Position numbers and translations under genes: made by a program
Part shown: positions 35,801-39,817 of the stretch, piece after piece
Numbering within the stretch: position 1 is the stretch's first letter
Layout: every line of letters begins with the position of its first letter
Assembly (NCBI GenBank): GCA_026874595.1
Contig: CM049308.1
Location: 20,749,867 to 20,813,866, forward strand
Source of the DNA: Sipunculus nudus
Lineage: Eukaryota; Annelida; Sipuncula; Golfingiida; Sipunculidae
Length of the DNA: 64,000 bases
Direction of reading: 5' to 3'
Notes under the pieces: generated by a model
The model's input: the letters and a program-made list of their open reading frames with translations, nothing else
Database searches by the model: none
What the model was told of the DNA's origin: nothing

Positions 35801-37887
35801 TTTTTTATATATGTTACATATGGTTTTTTTTATAATTACAAAATTGAAATAAATAGGAATTACAGTTTCTAAATTTTATTTTAAATTTTATTTTAGCGGG
35901 AGGGATTTCTACTACACTTACGGTGTAGGATGTTCAGAGGTGCAAGTTGACTGTCTAACCGGCGCACACCAAGTGAGCAACTTTTCAGAGATAAACCGAT
36001 TTCTTTAATCATGTAAAAATATGTGACAAAACCTTGCCTTTTAACACCACGATCTCCAGACGACAAACCTGGCTTCCGTGGTCAAGGGAAAACAAATGGC
36101 TTCAAGCCGTGAGATCGATCGTCTAGTGTAAGAGTGATGAGATTTCCTTCCAAGTCGGCCCCCACCCAGGATGAGCTATCTGCAGGCTCATTGGGGAGGC
36201 TGTACCTAAATTCGTGTTTCACTCACAAACGGGCGCGACCCAAAGGTGCAAAACACAGAGCCTAGTTGACGCCAGGACAAACGTGTGTTTTGCGCCTTGT
36301 CACGAAGTCCAAAACCAGAATGGAATTCTACAGAAGTACATAGTACAGAGTTGAGCTAGCATTAAAAATGGAGTTACCCCCCCCCCCCCAAAAAAAAGTC
36401 ATTAATTAACATTTTTTAATGAATTCATATAAAGAAGAAAATACTCTTTGAGTTGACTTTCGAGACGCAGATGATACCGTTACGCTTCATTAAAAAAATA
36501 AGCGTTGGTGTAATGGGATTATCCATGAAATATTTCAGCTTTTAAAATGAACCAGCAAAAATTAATTTATGTATTAATTTCCCTCAATATAGCTTTATAT
36601 GTAGGTTCTCCGGACGGATATAGTAATGGATGTCGGCAAAAGCCTAAACCCGGCGATTGACATTGGTCAGATTGAGGGAGCCTTTGTGCAGGTAAATCAA
36701 AGCTAATAACTACACAATTTTCTTGTAATAAATATGTATACTCTTACTGATTTTCGACCTTTGTTCGGTGAATAGTGCTGGATCTGGAAGATTTTTTCCT
36801 TACAAATCAATAATATATTCATCATCAGAATTAGCAGTAAATCGAATTCTGATGATAACTTACAATGAACCAGGTAAATTTACTAAAATGTACCATCCTA
36901 ACTTTCCTTGTCACCCTTCGTATATTTCTAATAAGCGCTTTTGTAAAAGAGAGTGATTTAAACATGGTACTGAAAGCATCCATATAAAAATAAAGTTCAG
37001 TTTAGGATAGTTCTACATTGAAGGTAGATTATTATTAGAATATAAAAATTCAATTACAAAACATCGCGACAAATGTGAAATAATATAGATATATTTTTAA
37101 AGATACTGACTATTTCATCTTGGTAGAGTTACGGTCGTTTGATGTTAGAGGAAATGACATATGATACATCCGGGGCTCTGATCAACAAGGACCTATCCAG
37201 GTACAAGATCCCGACAATAGGCAACATACCGCGAGAGTTCAACGTAACCCTCCTCAAAGATTCTCAAAACGTCAAGGCAGTTTATTCATCAAAGGCGAGT
37301 ATGAATATATAGCATGTAACGTGCAGGTTTGTTAGTTCTATGTTAATGTTTATTGTTAGCTTAGTAGTCTGGCTTGCAGAATCAAACTTACAGCGTGCAG
37401 CTGGGAGAGCCCTATATAATCATACAACTTTTGATAATTGTATATTTGTATATATTGTATATATATACACATGAAAATATATAATGAAAATATTACTATC
37501 TATTATAACATATTTTACCTAGAATTGAAAAACATTCCGAAAAAAAATCTTTCATTTTAACTGCAAACGTTCTTCGCACGTGCATTAAATCACCACCGTT
37601 TCTGACTCTCTTTGACCATTTGTTCTCCTTATCGCATGATATACAGATAAAATAATTAATCAATATATGAAAAACTCATATAATTACAAACATGTATTTT
37701 TTTCTAACGAATGCAGGGTATCGGTGAGCCACCGTTCCATTTGGCTAATTCTGTCATCCATGCCGTCAAATCCGCCATATCAGCTGTCAGAAAGCAGAAC
37801 CATGTGACCGGAAGTTTCCGTCTTGACTGCCCCGCCACGGCTGAGAGAATTCGAATGGCGTGTGGAGAACTATTCACGGCCGAATAA
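1901..37887 (+). CDS. Xanthine dehydrogenase/aldehyde oxidase family gene (XDH-like), 31 exons recognised
   Basis: Molybdo-flavoenzyme that would hydroxylate purines or aldehydes and pass electrons from Mo to two [2Fe-2S] clusters to FAD. Exons were placed by similarity to animal XDH and by agreement of intron phase; joined exons total about 3.55 kb (~1180 codons, against ~1330 for animal XDH). Order: [2Fe-2S] domains (exons 1-5), linker (6), FAD lobe (7-12), Mo-cofactor lobe (13-31). All eight Fe-S cysteines are present. The Mo lobe keeps the XDH-type Gln in STQN, Glu in GGGFGGKE, Arg in AFRGFG and Glu in GEPP; aldehyde oxidases usually change the second and third, which favours XDH chemistry. 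Missing or odd: N-terminal exon not found, ~8 residues at the exon 7/8 join, ~40 residues between exons 10 and 11 with a phase clash, ~11 residues at exon 27/28, and a short C-terminus. Two introns need GC donors. No in-frame stop inside any placed exon. Could be a diverged paralog or an early pseudogene. Confidence 0.85.
2973..3081 (+). CDS. XDH-like exon 2: first [2Fe-2S] cluster, last ligand
   Basis: Reads [20 protein letters not shown], the family segment that supplies the fourth Cys of the first cluster. Acceptor attacag, donor cag|gtattt, ends in phase 0. Confidence 0.9.
3327..3410 (+). pseudogene. Decayed duplicate of XDH-like exon 3
   Basis: A second copy of the exon-3 core lies just upstream of the real one: over 49 bases (3345-3393 against 3434-3482) I count eight mismatches. 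Its translation in the homologous frame keeps [17 protein letters not shown], including both Cys. It has a strong acceptor (tgttcctttcag, 3315-3326), but splicing there puts it out of frame and hits TAG at 3363-3365. The copy ends without the second half of the exon. Inclusion would truncate the protein. Confidence 0.75.
3411..3537 (+). CDS. XDH-like exon 3: second [2Fe-2S] cluster, CxxC part
   Basis: Reads ERLALFHG then [18 protein letters not shown], the alpha-helical second-cluster domain with its first two Cys. Acceptor acttaaag has almost no pyrimidine tract. Donor ctcgaag|gtacgt; phase 1, joined to GA of the next exon (Gly). Confidence 0.9.
3559..4275 (-). pseudogene. Reverse transcriptase fragment (Ty3-related)
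   Basis: An open frame of 238 codons shows the RT fingers and palm: [28 protein letters not shown] with the first catalytic Asp, [14 protein letters not shown], and the catalytic YIDD box in [17 protein letters not shown]. Similarity fades after LSEA; the last ~60 codons look frameshifted or unrelated. RNase H is absent, so this is an inactive 5' part of RT. Confidence 0.85.
4497..5727 (-). pseudogene. Retroviral-type integrase, broken
   Basis: Reading down the minus strand there is an HHCC zinc-binding region ([20 protein letters not shown]), then the DDE core: [13 protein letters not shown] with the first Asp, FDQGSYF with the second, [12 protein letters not shown] with the Glu, and a C-terminal segment ending CHVNML. 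At least two in-frame stops in the zinc region and a frameshift at the A-run 5094-5103 disrupt it. It lies upstream of RT, which defines the Gmr1-like order. Confidence 0.8.
5780..6130 (-). pseudogene. Retropepsin-like aspartic protease remnant
   Basis: The active-site motif FRDTGSG occurs near 6105-6130, followed by [15 protein letters not shown] and [18 protein letters not shown], typical of the single-domain protease of gag-pol elements. A frame change is needed within it. It lies between gag and integrase as expected. Confidence 0.65.
6240..7016 (-). pseudogene. Gag-like capsid gene remnant
   Basis: Two open segments: 7016-6747, starting next to the primer-binding site, and 6728-6300. 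The second holds a highly charged coiled coil rich in Glu, Lys, Arg and Leu (about residues 1-50), then [19 protein letters not shown] and [19 protein letters not shown], the SCAN-like capsid segment of Gmr1-type and related elements. After [18 protein letters not shown] the expected Cys-His knuckle is missing. Confidence 0.7.
6999..7015 (-). promoter_or_regulatory. Primer-binding site of the LTR element
   Basis: Minus strand reads TGGGCTCGTCCGGGAGG five bases after the LTR end. It starts with TGG (complement of tRNA CCA) and resembles the tRNA-Pro-type site of retroelements. The tRNA assignment is inference. Confidence 0.55.
7021..7830 (-). repeat. 5' LTR of the Gmr1-like element
   Basis: About 810 bp with imperfect inverted ends TGTTA...TAACA. 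On the minus strand it carries TATAAAAG (7541-7548) and a downstream AATAAA (7119-7124), as expected for LTR promoter and polyadenylation. Clearly homologous to the LTR at 8871-9623. Confidence 0.75.
7831..8870. other. Intronic spacer between two LTRs
   Basis: AT-rich to about 8200, then mixed sequence. No coding motif or transposon protein was recognised on either strand. Confidence 0.4.
8871..9623 (-). repeat. Lone LTR related to the Gmr1-like LTR
   Basis: Collinear with 7021-7830 but diverged: shared blocks include gaaatgtctaggg, cctaacattacaat, cctggataccac and tgtgcccgctgg. Starts TGTAAC and ends TGTAACA. No internal genes or primer-binding site adjoin it, so it is probably a solo LTR of a related element. 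No target-site duplication was seen. Confidence 0.65.
10113..10174 (+). CDS. XDH-like exon 4: second [2Fe-2S] cluster, CxC part
   Basis: Reads [20 protein letters not shown], giving the last two Cys ligands of the second cluster. Acceptor ctttttttttag is strong; donor aag|gttgca is weak. It is separated from exon 3 by a 6.6-kb intron holding the retroelement. Confidence 0.9.
10567..10632 (+). CDS. XDH-like exon 5: end of Fe-S domain/linker
   Basis: Reads [16 protein letters not shown], equivalent to the Cys-rich linker after the second cluster in animal XDH. Acceptor tttcag, donor cag|gtgagt, 22 codons, phase 0. Confidence 0.75.
11532..11600 (+). CDS. XDH-like exon 6: linker into FAD lobe
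   Basis: Reads [15 protein letters not shown], the conserved QEPIFPPEL linker. Acceptor after the pyrimidine-rich tatttatcttctgccttcaag; an in-frame earlier start at 11478 is possible. Donor cag|gtacgt. Confidence 0.8.
11715..12920. repeat. Core-repeat element with six ~180-bp units and inverted ends
   Basis: Begins tatgcccccgcc and ends ggcgggggtat plus a short tail, so the ends are inverted. Inside, the string cgcaatgcctgcagat recurs at about 11821, 12001, 12181, 12360, 12540 and 12721, a period of ~180 bp. The layout resembles the non-autonomous core-repeat elements known in bivalves (pearl/Helitron-like, inference). Unrelated to the host exons around it. Confidence 0.85.
13219..13360 (+). 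CDS. XDH-like exon 7: FAD lobe, first strand-loop
   Basis: Reads [18 protein letters not shown] then [10 protein letters not shown], the FAD-pyrophosphate loop (LVVGNTEIG in mammals). There is no good GT donor: TTGG|GCAAGT (a GC donor) fits the phase; gcaa|gtctat at 13364 also keeps frame with a different acceptor. Reading on reaches TAA at 13390. Confidence 0.8.
13653..13790 (+). CDS. XDH-like exon 8: FAD lobe
   Basis: Reads [19 protein letters not shown] then [15 protein letters not shown], aligning without gaps to the mammalian PEL...ISFGAA region. Start is uncertain (13653 or 13657, paired with the two donor options of exon 7); about eight residues of the family (GIEMKFKN region) are lacking. 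Donor aagag|gtaggt, phase 1. Confidence 0.7.
14351..14418 (+). CDS. XDH-like exon 9: FAD lobe
   Basis: Reads [20 protein letters not shown], matching the helix before VGGN. The Trp-Phe pair (Phe337 in mammals, which stacks on the flavin) is Gly-Ile here. Acceptor ttgtacag, donor gcc|gtaagt, phase 0. Confidence 0.8.
15343..15430 (+). CDS. XDH-like exon 10: FAD lobe
   Basis: Reads [17 protein letters not shown], equivalent to SVGGNIITASPISDLNP, with the Asn of VGGN lost. Donor tatg|gtaagt leaves phase 1, which does not match the phase-0 start of the next recognisable exon. Confidence 0.85.
15431..15744 (+). other. Gap where an FAD-lobe exon is expected
   Basis: About 40 residues of the family (from after the VGGN exon to the FxAFKQASRR region, including the HTFFPGYRKT motif) should be encoded here. 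I saw no reading frame with that similarity. The flanking phases (1, then 0) require an exon of 3n+2 bases or imply a break. Confidence 0.6.
15745..15923 (+). CDS. XDH-like exon 11: FAD lobe
   Basis: Reads [20 protein letters not shown] and [13 protein letters not shown], matching AFKQASRREDDIAKVTSGMR and LCYGGMANRT. Acceptor atatttctgttcag is strong. Donor gaga|gtatga, phase 2, completed by G of exon 12 to give Glu. Confidence 0.85.
16677..16818 (+). CDS. XDH-like exon 12: end of FAD lobe
   Basis: Reads [20 protein letters not shown] then [16 protein letters not shown], equivalent to the WKEELLQD...PPDAPGG and SFFFKFYL region. Acceptor atttcag, donor cag|gtaata, phase 0. Confidence 0.85.
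17484..17646 (+). CDS. XDH-like exon 13: start of Mo-cofactor lobe
   Basis: Reads [20 protein letters not shown] followed by DDLPRY, the family signature VGRPLPH...ASGEAVYCDDIPRY. Acceptor gaattgtag, donor gcag|gtaaat, phase 1. Confidence 0.9.
18200..18540 (+). mobile_element. LINE 3' fragment (reverse transcriptase C-terminus)
   Basis: Conceptual reading gives [20 protein letters not shown], then [22 protein letters not shown] and [20 protein letters not shown], the usual C-terminal end of CR1/L2/Jockey-type LINE polymerases. Frames change in the middle; it ends in an A-run and a stop. Dead 5'-truncated copy in the intron after exon 13. Confidence 0.7.
18827..18996 (+). CDS. XDH-like exon 14: Mo-cofactor lobe
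   Basis: Reads [20 protein letters not shown] then [12 protein letters not shown] and EIFAKDK, closely matching the mammalian LRLVTSTRAHAKIKSIDTS region. Acceptor tttcctcag, donor aag|gtacgt, phase 0. Confidence 0.95.
19464..19573. repeat. Short inverted repeat (hairpin/MITE-like)
   Basis: The arm cattcactacgctacggcct at 19464-19483 returns inverted near 19552-19573 (aggccgaagcgtagtgaatg); the arms extend about 33 bases with a ~45-base loop. Intronic. Confidence 0.6.
19887..20009 (+). CDS. XDH-like exon 15: Mo-cofactor lobe
   Basis: Reads [20 protein letters not shown] then [14 protein letters not shown], the family VGHIIGAVVA...YEELPAIITIE. Acceptor atacag, donor gag|gtaaac, 41 codons, phase 0. 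Confidence 0.95.
20010..22659. other. Long intron with three G-runs
   Basis: No exon or transposon protein seen. It contains G-runs near 21263-21273, 21528-21543 and 21596-21611, with a short CA tract after the first. Confidence 0.5.
22660..22881 (+). CDS. XDH-like exon 16: Mo-cofactor lobe, substrate pocket
   Basis: Reads [20 protein letters not shown] and later YSSTQN, whose Gln is the Mo-ligand neighbour (Gln767 in bovine numbering). 74 codons, acceptor ataattcag, donor caa|gttagt, phase 0. The largest exon of the gene. Confidence 0.95.
23287..23350 (+). CDS. XDH-like exon 17: Mo-cofactor lobe
   Basis: Reads [19 protein letters not shown], matching AKMLGVPANRIVVRVKRMG. Acceptor atccctag, donor gatag|gtaagt, phase 1. 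Confidence 0.9.
23381..23444. repeat. (AT)n microsatellite
   Basis: Unbroken TA dinucleotides for about 64 bases, 30 bases after the exon 17 donor. Confidence 0.95.
23552..28280. mobile_element. Giant foldback (long inverted-repeat) element
   Basis: Outer ends taggccatgggctagtgggg (23552) and its inverse ending at 28280. Arms continue inward: 23552-24633 plus 25576-~26445 on the left pair with ~26605-28280 on the right. Matched anchors include the aggcaggcca / ggcctgcct pair (about 25713 and 27074) and the gatagtcagattgat pair (26413 and 26633). A TAG trinucleotide flanks each end (23549-23551 and 28281-28283), a possible target duplication. Central loop ~160 bases. No transposase recognised. 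Sits between exons 17 and 18. Confidence 0.85.
24634..25575. mobile_element. 942-bp insertion nested in the foldback left arm
   Basis: Interrupts the left arm and is absent from the right arm. It is flanked by ATTAA on both sides (24629-24633 and 25576-25580), as a 5-bp target duplication. Inside is a degenerate repeat with the phrase ggtcaaggtcaccggttttc recurring near 24849, 25131 and 25418, and it ends with a gaccgacagacaca stretch. No coding potential seen. Confidence 0.8.
28473..28542 (+). CDS. XDH-like exon 18: GGGFGGKE Mo-cofactor motif
   Basis: Reads [20 protein letters not shown]. The Glu after GGFGGK is the XDH catalytic-pocket Glu (802 in bovine); aldehyde oxidases usually have Val there. 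Acceptor taaacag, donor tccaa|gtaagc, phase 2. A 5.1-kb intron with the foldback precedes it. Confidence 0.95.
28675..29235. repeat. Degenerate AATTC-rich low-complexity DNA
   Basis: Two blocks (about 28675-28800 and 29060-29235) rich in variants of caattccaatt and tttcattt. No coding potential. Confidence 0.5.
29832..30249. repeat. Tandem duplication, 2 x 197 bp, followed by a C-run
   Basis: The block starting acctatcatcccctgtatg at 29832 repeats almost exactly at 30029 and ends at 30225; it is followed by about 23 C (30227-30249). The near identity implies recent duplication. Confidence 0.9.
30477..30564 (+). CDS. XDH-like exon 19: Mo-cofactor lobe
   Basis: Reads [20 protein letters not shown], matching [20 protein letters not shown]; the GGRH Gly-Arg is changed to Ser-Ser. 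Acceptor aatttaag, donor aag|gtaagg, phase 0. Confidence 0.95.
31020..31212. repeat. TAC/CTA trinucleotide repeat
   Basis: Degenerate at first, then a pure ctactacta run near 31165-31207. Intronic. Confidence 0.85.
31355..31441 (+). CDS. XDH-like exon 20: Mo-cofactor lobe
   Basis: Reads [13 protein letters not shown] then [16 protein letters not shown], equivalent to YKVGFMKTGTVVALEVD and NVGNTQDLSQS. Donor ttt|gtaaag; joined to exon 21 the spacing to NCYKIPN is exactly that of mammalian XDH. Confidence 0.85.
32271..32462 (+). CDS. XDH-like exon 21: AFRGFG catalytic Arg
   Basis: Reads [17 protein letters not shown] then [20 protein letters not shown], with the substrate-binding Arg of XDH (880 in bovine). 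Acceptor gcgtcatag, donor gag|gtaaat, 64 codons, phase 0. GFGFP, rather than GFGGP, is an aldehyde-oxidase-like touch. Confidence 0.95.
32819..32852. repeat. (AT)n microsatellite
   Basis: About 34 bases of pure TA repeat, shortly before the exon 22 acceptor. Confidence 0.95.
32875..33020 (+). CDS. XDH-like exon 22: Mo-cofactor lobe
   Basis: Reads [20 protein letters not shown] followed by EEVEEFNR, matching [26 protein letters not shown]. Acceptor atgtacag, donor aatag|gtaggt, phase 2. Confidence 0.95.
33480..33561 (+). CDS. XDH-like exon 23: Mo-cofactor lobe
   Basis: Reads [20 protein letters not shown]. The mammalian KFGISFTVPF segment is [10 protein letters not shown] here, so aromatic residues of that segment are lost. 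Acceptor ttttttcag, donor cag|gtaatc. Confidence 0.85.
33934..34032 (+). CDS. XDH-like exon 24: [12 protein letters not shown] motif
   Basis: Reads [14 protein letters not shown] then [19 protein letters not shown], a near-invariant molybdopterin-binding stretch. Acceptor atgacag, donor cag|gtatgt, 33 codons, phase 0. Confidence 0.95.
34262..34390 (+). CDS. XDH-like exon 25: Mo-cofactor lobe
   Basis: Reads [20 protein letters not shown] then [20 protein letters not shown], matching VASRALKIPTSKIYISETST...VPN. The middle is diverged. Donor cag|gttggt is weak. Confidence 0.9.
34946..35020 (+). CDS. XDH-like exon 26: Mo-cofactor lobe
   Basis: Reads CACEKLL then [18 protein letters not shown], matching KRLEPYKKKNPSGSWEDW. 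Acceptor ttattcag, donor tgg|gtacgt, 25 codons, phase 0. Confidence 0.95.
35441..35493 (+). CDS. XDH-like exon 27: Mo-cofactor lobe
   Basis: Reads [16 protein letters not shown], equivalent to AAYMDTVSLSATGFY. Acceptor actttttaag, donor atgg|gtaagt, phase 2. The following family segment (RTPNLGYSFETNSG) is missing at this join. Confidence 0.85.
35897..35972 (+). CDS. XDH-like exon 28: Mo-cofactor lobe
   Basis: Reads GRDFY then [20 protein letters not shown], the conserved YGVACSEVEIDCLTGDH. Acceptor attttattttag, donor caa|gtgagc, phase 0. Confidence 0.95.
36605..36691 (+). CDS. XDH-like exon 29: Mo-cofactor lobe
   Basis: Reads [20 protein letters not shown] then IEGAFVQ, a near-identical match to the family core. 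Acceptor atatgtag, donor cag|gtaaat, 29 codons. Confidence 0.95.
37127..37294 (+). CDS. XDH-like exon 30: Mo-cofactor lobe
   Basis: Reads [17 protein letters not shown] and [19 protein letters not shown], ending VYSSK. The donor must be GC (aag|gcgagt): the only nearby GT (37299) breaks the frame, whereas the GC site joins SSK to GIGEPP as in mammals. Confidence 0.95.
37717..37887 (+). CDS. XDH-like exon 31: C-terminus and stop
   Basis: Reads [20 protein letters not shown], with the catalytic Glu of GEPP (1261 in bovine), then [17 protein letters not shown] and TAA at 37885-37887. Ends about 15 residues earlier than mammalian XDH. Confidence 0.95.
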   Translation, partial: GIGEPPFHLANSVIHAVKSAISAVRKQNHVTGSFRLDCPATAERIRMACGELFTAE

Positions 37888-38186
37888 ATACTACTTAATC
37901 TCACCAACATAACAAGTTTCAACTTTGTATGAAAGCATACTTTATAACCAGAGACGATACCGCCATCATTTCATACAACAGATGTAGCTATCCGAGATGA
38001 ATAAGTACAATAATTTTAATGAATTAAAATCAGAGCTTTTGTATCAATATTTACTCAAGACGGACTGCCTGCAGTGAAATATTAAACCCCGAAGTAACAC
38101 TTGTGGTAAGCGTGGTTTCGCTTCTTTTTTTTTCAATTTGCTCGCTGACATGATTTTGTGTTGCTCGCTGACATTAATCTCTTTAT

Positions 38187-38445
38187 TATTAACTTGATAT
38201 TTAAGATAGGCTGGCAAGAAGCCCCCGTTGTTAGACCTGATAGCCATGACATATCGGTTTCAGGCTAAATTTGGAATACATGCGTGATTGGCTGAACCAT
38301 TGTTACGTCAGTGGTGTCACCATCGGAAGACTCCAGTAGTAGACCTATCAACCAATCAGAAAGTGCGTCCTCGGTTGCTATGCCATGGCTGTCGGGTCTA
38401 ACAATGGGGGCTTCTTGCCAGCCTATCTTAAATATCAAGTTAATA
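38187..38445. mobile_element. MITE-like element with ~60-bp terminal inverted repeats
   Basis: The left arm tattaacttgatatttaaga continues through ctggcaagaagccccc to gccatg (38187-38247) and returns inverted at 38385-38445. About 260 bp, 300 bp after the XDH-like stop, possibly inside the 3' UTR. No coding potential. Confidence 0.85.
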
Positions 38446-38664
38446 AACGCTAGGAAAATGTCATATTAATAATAGTTATTCAGAAATGACCAAGAAAGTA
38501 ACAAATTTAACCGAAATCTACACTAACAGCAATTCAAGCGCCTGTGATTAGAGTGGCATCCAAACCATGGCCAATGTCAAGAACTGCACTGTAAATCTCG
38601 ACGAGAATGCAAAGATTTTCTTCACTTTTGACGCCTCACACCCTACTTGTAAGATATAATTTTA

Positions 38665-38670
38665 AATAAA
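38665..38670 (+). promoter_or_regulatory. Candidate poly(A) signal of the XDH-like gene
   Basis: AATAAA about 780 bases after the stop, followed by a T/G-rich stretch (ctgtctgtgtgctttc). Another AATAAA overlaps the stop codon (37883-37888), so the true end is undecided. Confidence 0.4.
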
Positions 38671-38881
38671 CCTGATCGAGCTCTAGATCTGTCTGTGTGC
38701 TTTCTAACAAGCCACCCCCCCCCGGTGGCATCCAGTACTCCTTCCGGAATATCACTCAGTCTATGTTTAAATTAAAAAAAAAACACACAACAATGAAAAT
38801 CATGTCACTAGTATCCGCAGATTTCGGACTTATTGTTAACATCTCATTAGGTTTGATCTTGCAAATATGATATTTGTAACT

Positions 38882-39817
38882 TAGCTGACTATAATTCACC
38901 TGTGCTATAGCAATTGTCCTTTGTCAGTCATCCGTCTGGCCGGCCAGAAACTATTTTAAACCGTTGGACCTATGAATCCAAAATTCAACATACATTTAGA
39001 TGTCCTTAATTTCCCCTACCCTACATAACATGCCAACTCTAAAAGGTTTGACTTTTTCTCCCAGGATAAAATTTTATTTAATCATACTTTCATCGTATGC
39101 CAGAAATTTAATCAGATTTTTTTTTTCAAGTTATGAGCATAAATGTAAAATCAATATCTTAAACTTAGCCCAACTTTGACCATGGCTCATTTTTCCCCGT
39201 GAGCACGTATCATTTAATTTTCACAGCATATACACATCAGGACACTCTTTGGAATATGAAATGAATAGGTAAACAACTAGGTTTTATTAAAGTTTCCGGA
39301 CACCATATCAAGTATTGTTTATATCAAGTCAACCAAGCACAGCGGTGCCCTATTGTTGTTGCTTTTATAAACACACCTTGCCATTACTGTGTAGAATATA
39401 CATCACAATGACCTCAGTGAGAAACCCGCCAGAGCATTTCATCATAGGGCCCTGAAGAGGAACACTGAAACGGACAATATTGTTTCTAAACTGTTTCCAT
39501 CACCTCTGCTGTACATGTGCATGGCGGGATTGTTTACATCTCACTCAGATGTAAGAATATAGGCTTATACCAATTTATTACAAGATATATGCTATGACAC
39601 TACTAAACAAGCAAATTTGTTGAATTATTGTCCCCCATTTTGGGATCTTGTTGTCTTTCATGTTAGATAAGCAACCGAAATTATGACGTGGAGAATATCT
39701 TGAGGGCACATGATTAAACATGTAGAGACATCTGCAGGCGAACATAAAAACTAAAACACACTGAGAACTAGGACCAAAATCCACGGATATCTGGAGACAT
39801 CTGCATGTGAACATAAC
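38882..39817 (-). repeat. Fragment of the palindrome-ended repeat family, reversed
   Basis: Begins with the inverted 3' end (ttagctgactataattcacc) and the phrase cctttgtcagtcatccgtct shared with 49565. The rest is diverged; its other end is not clear. Confidence 0.45.
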
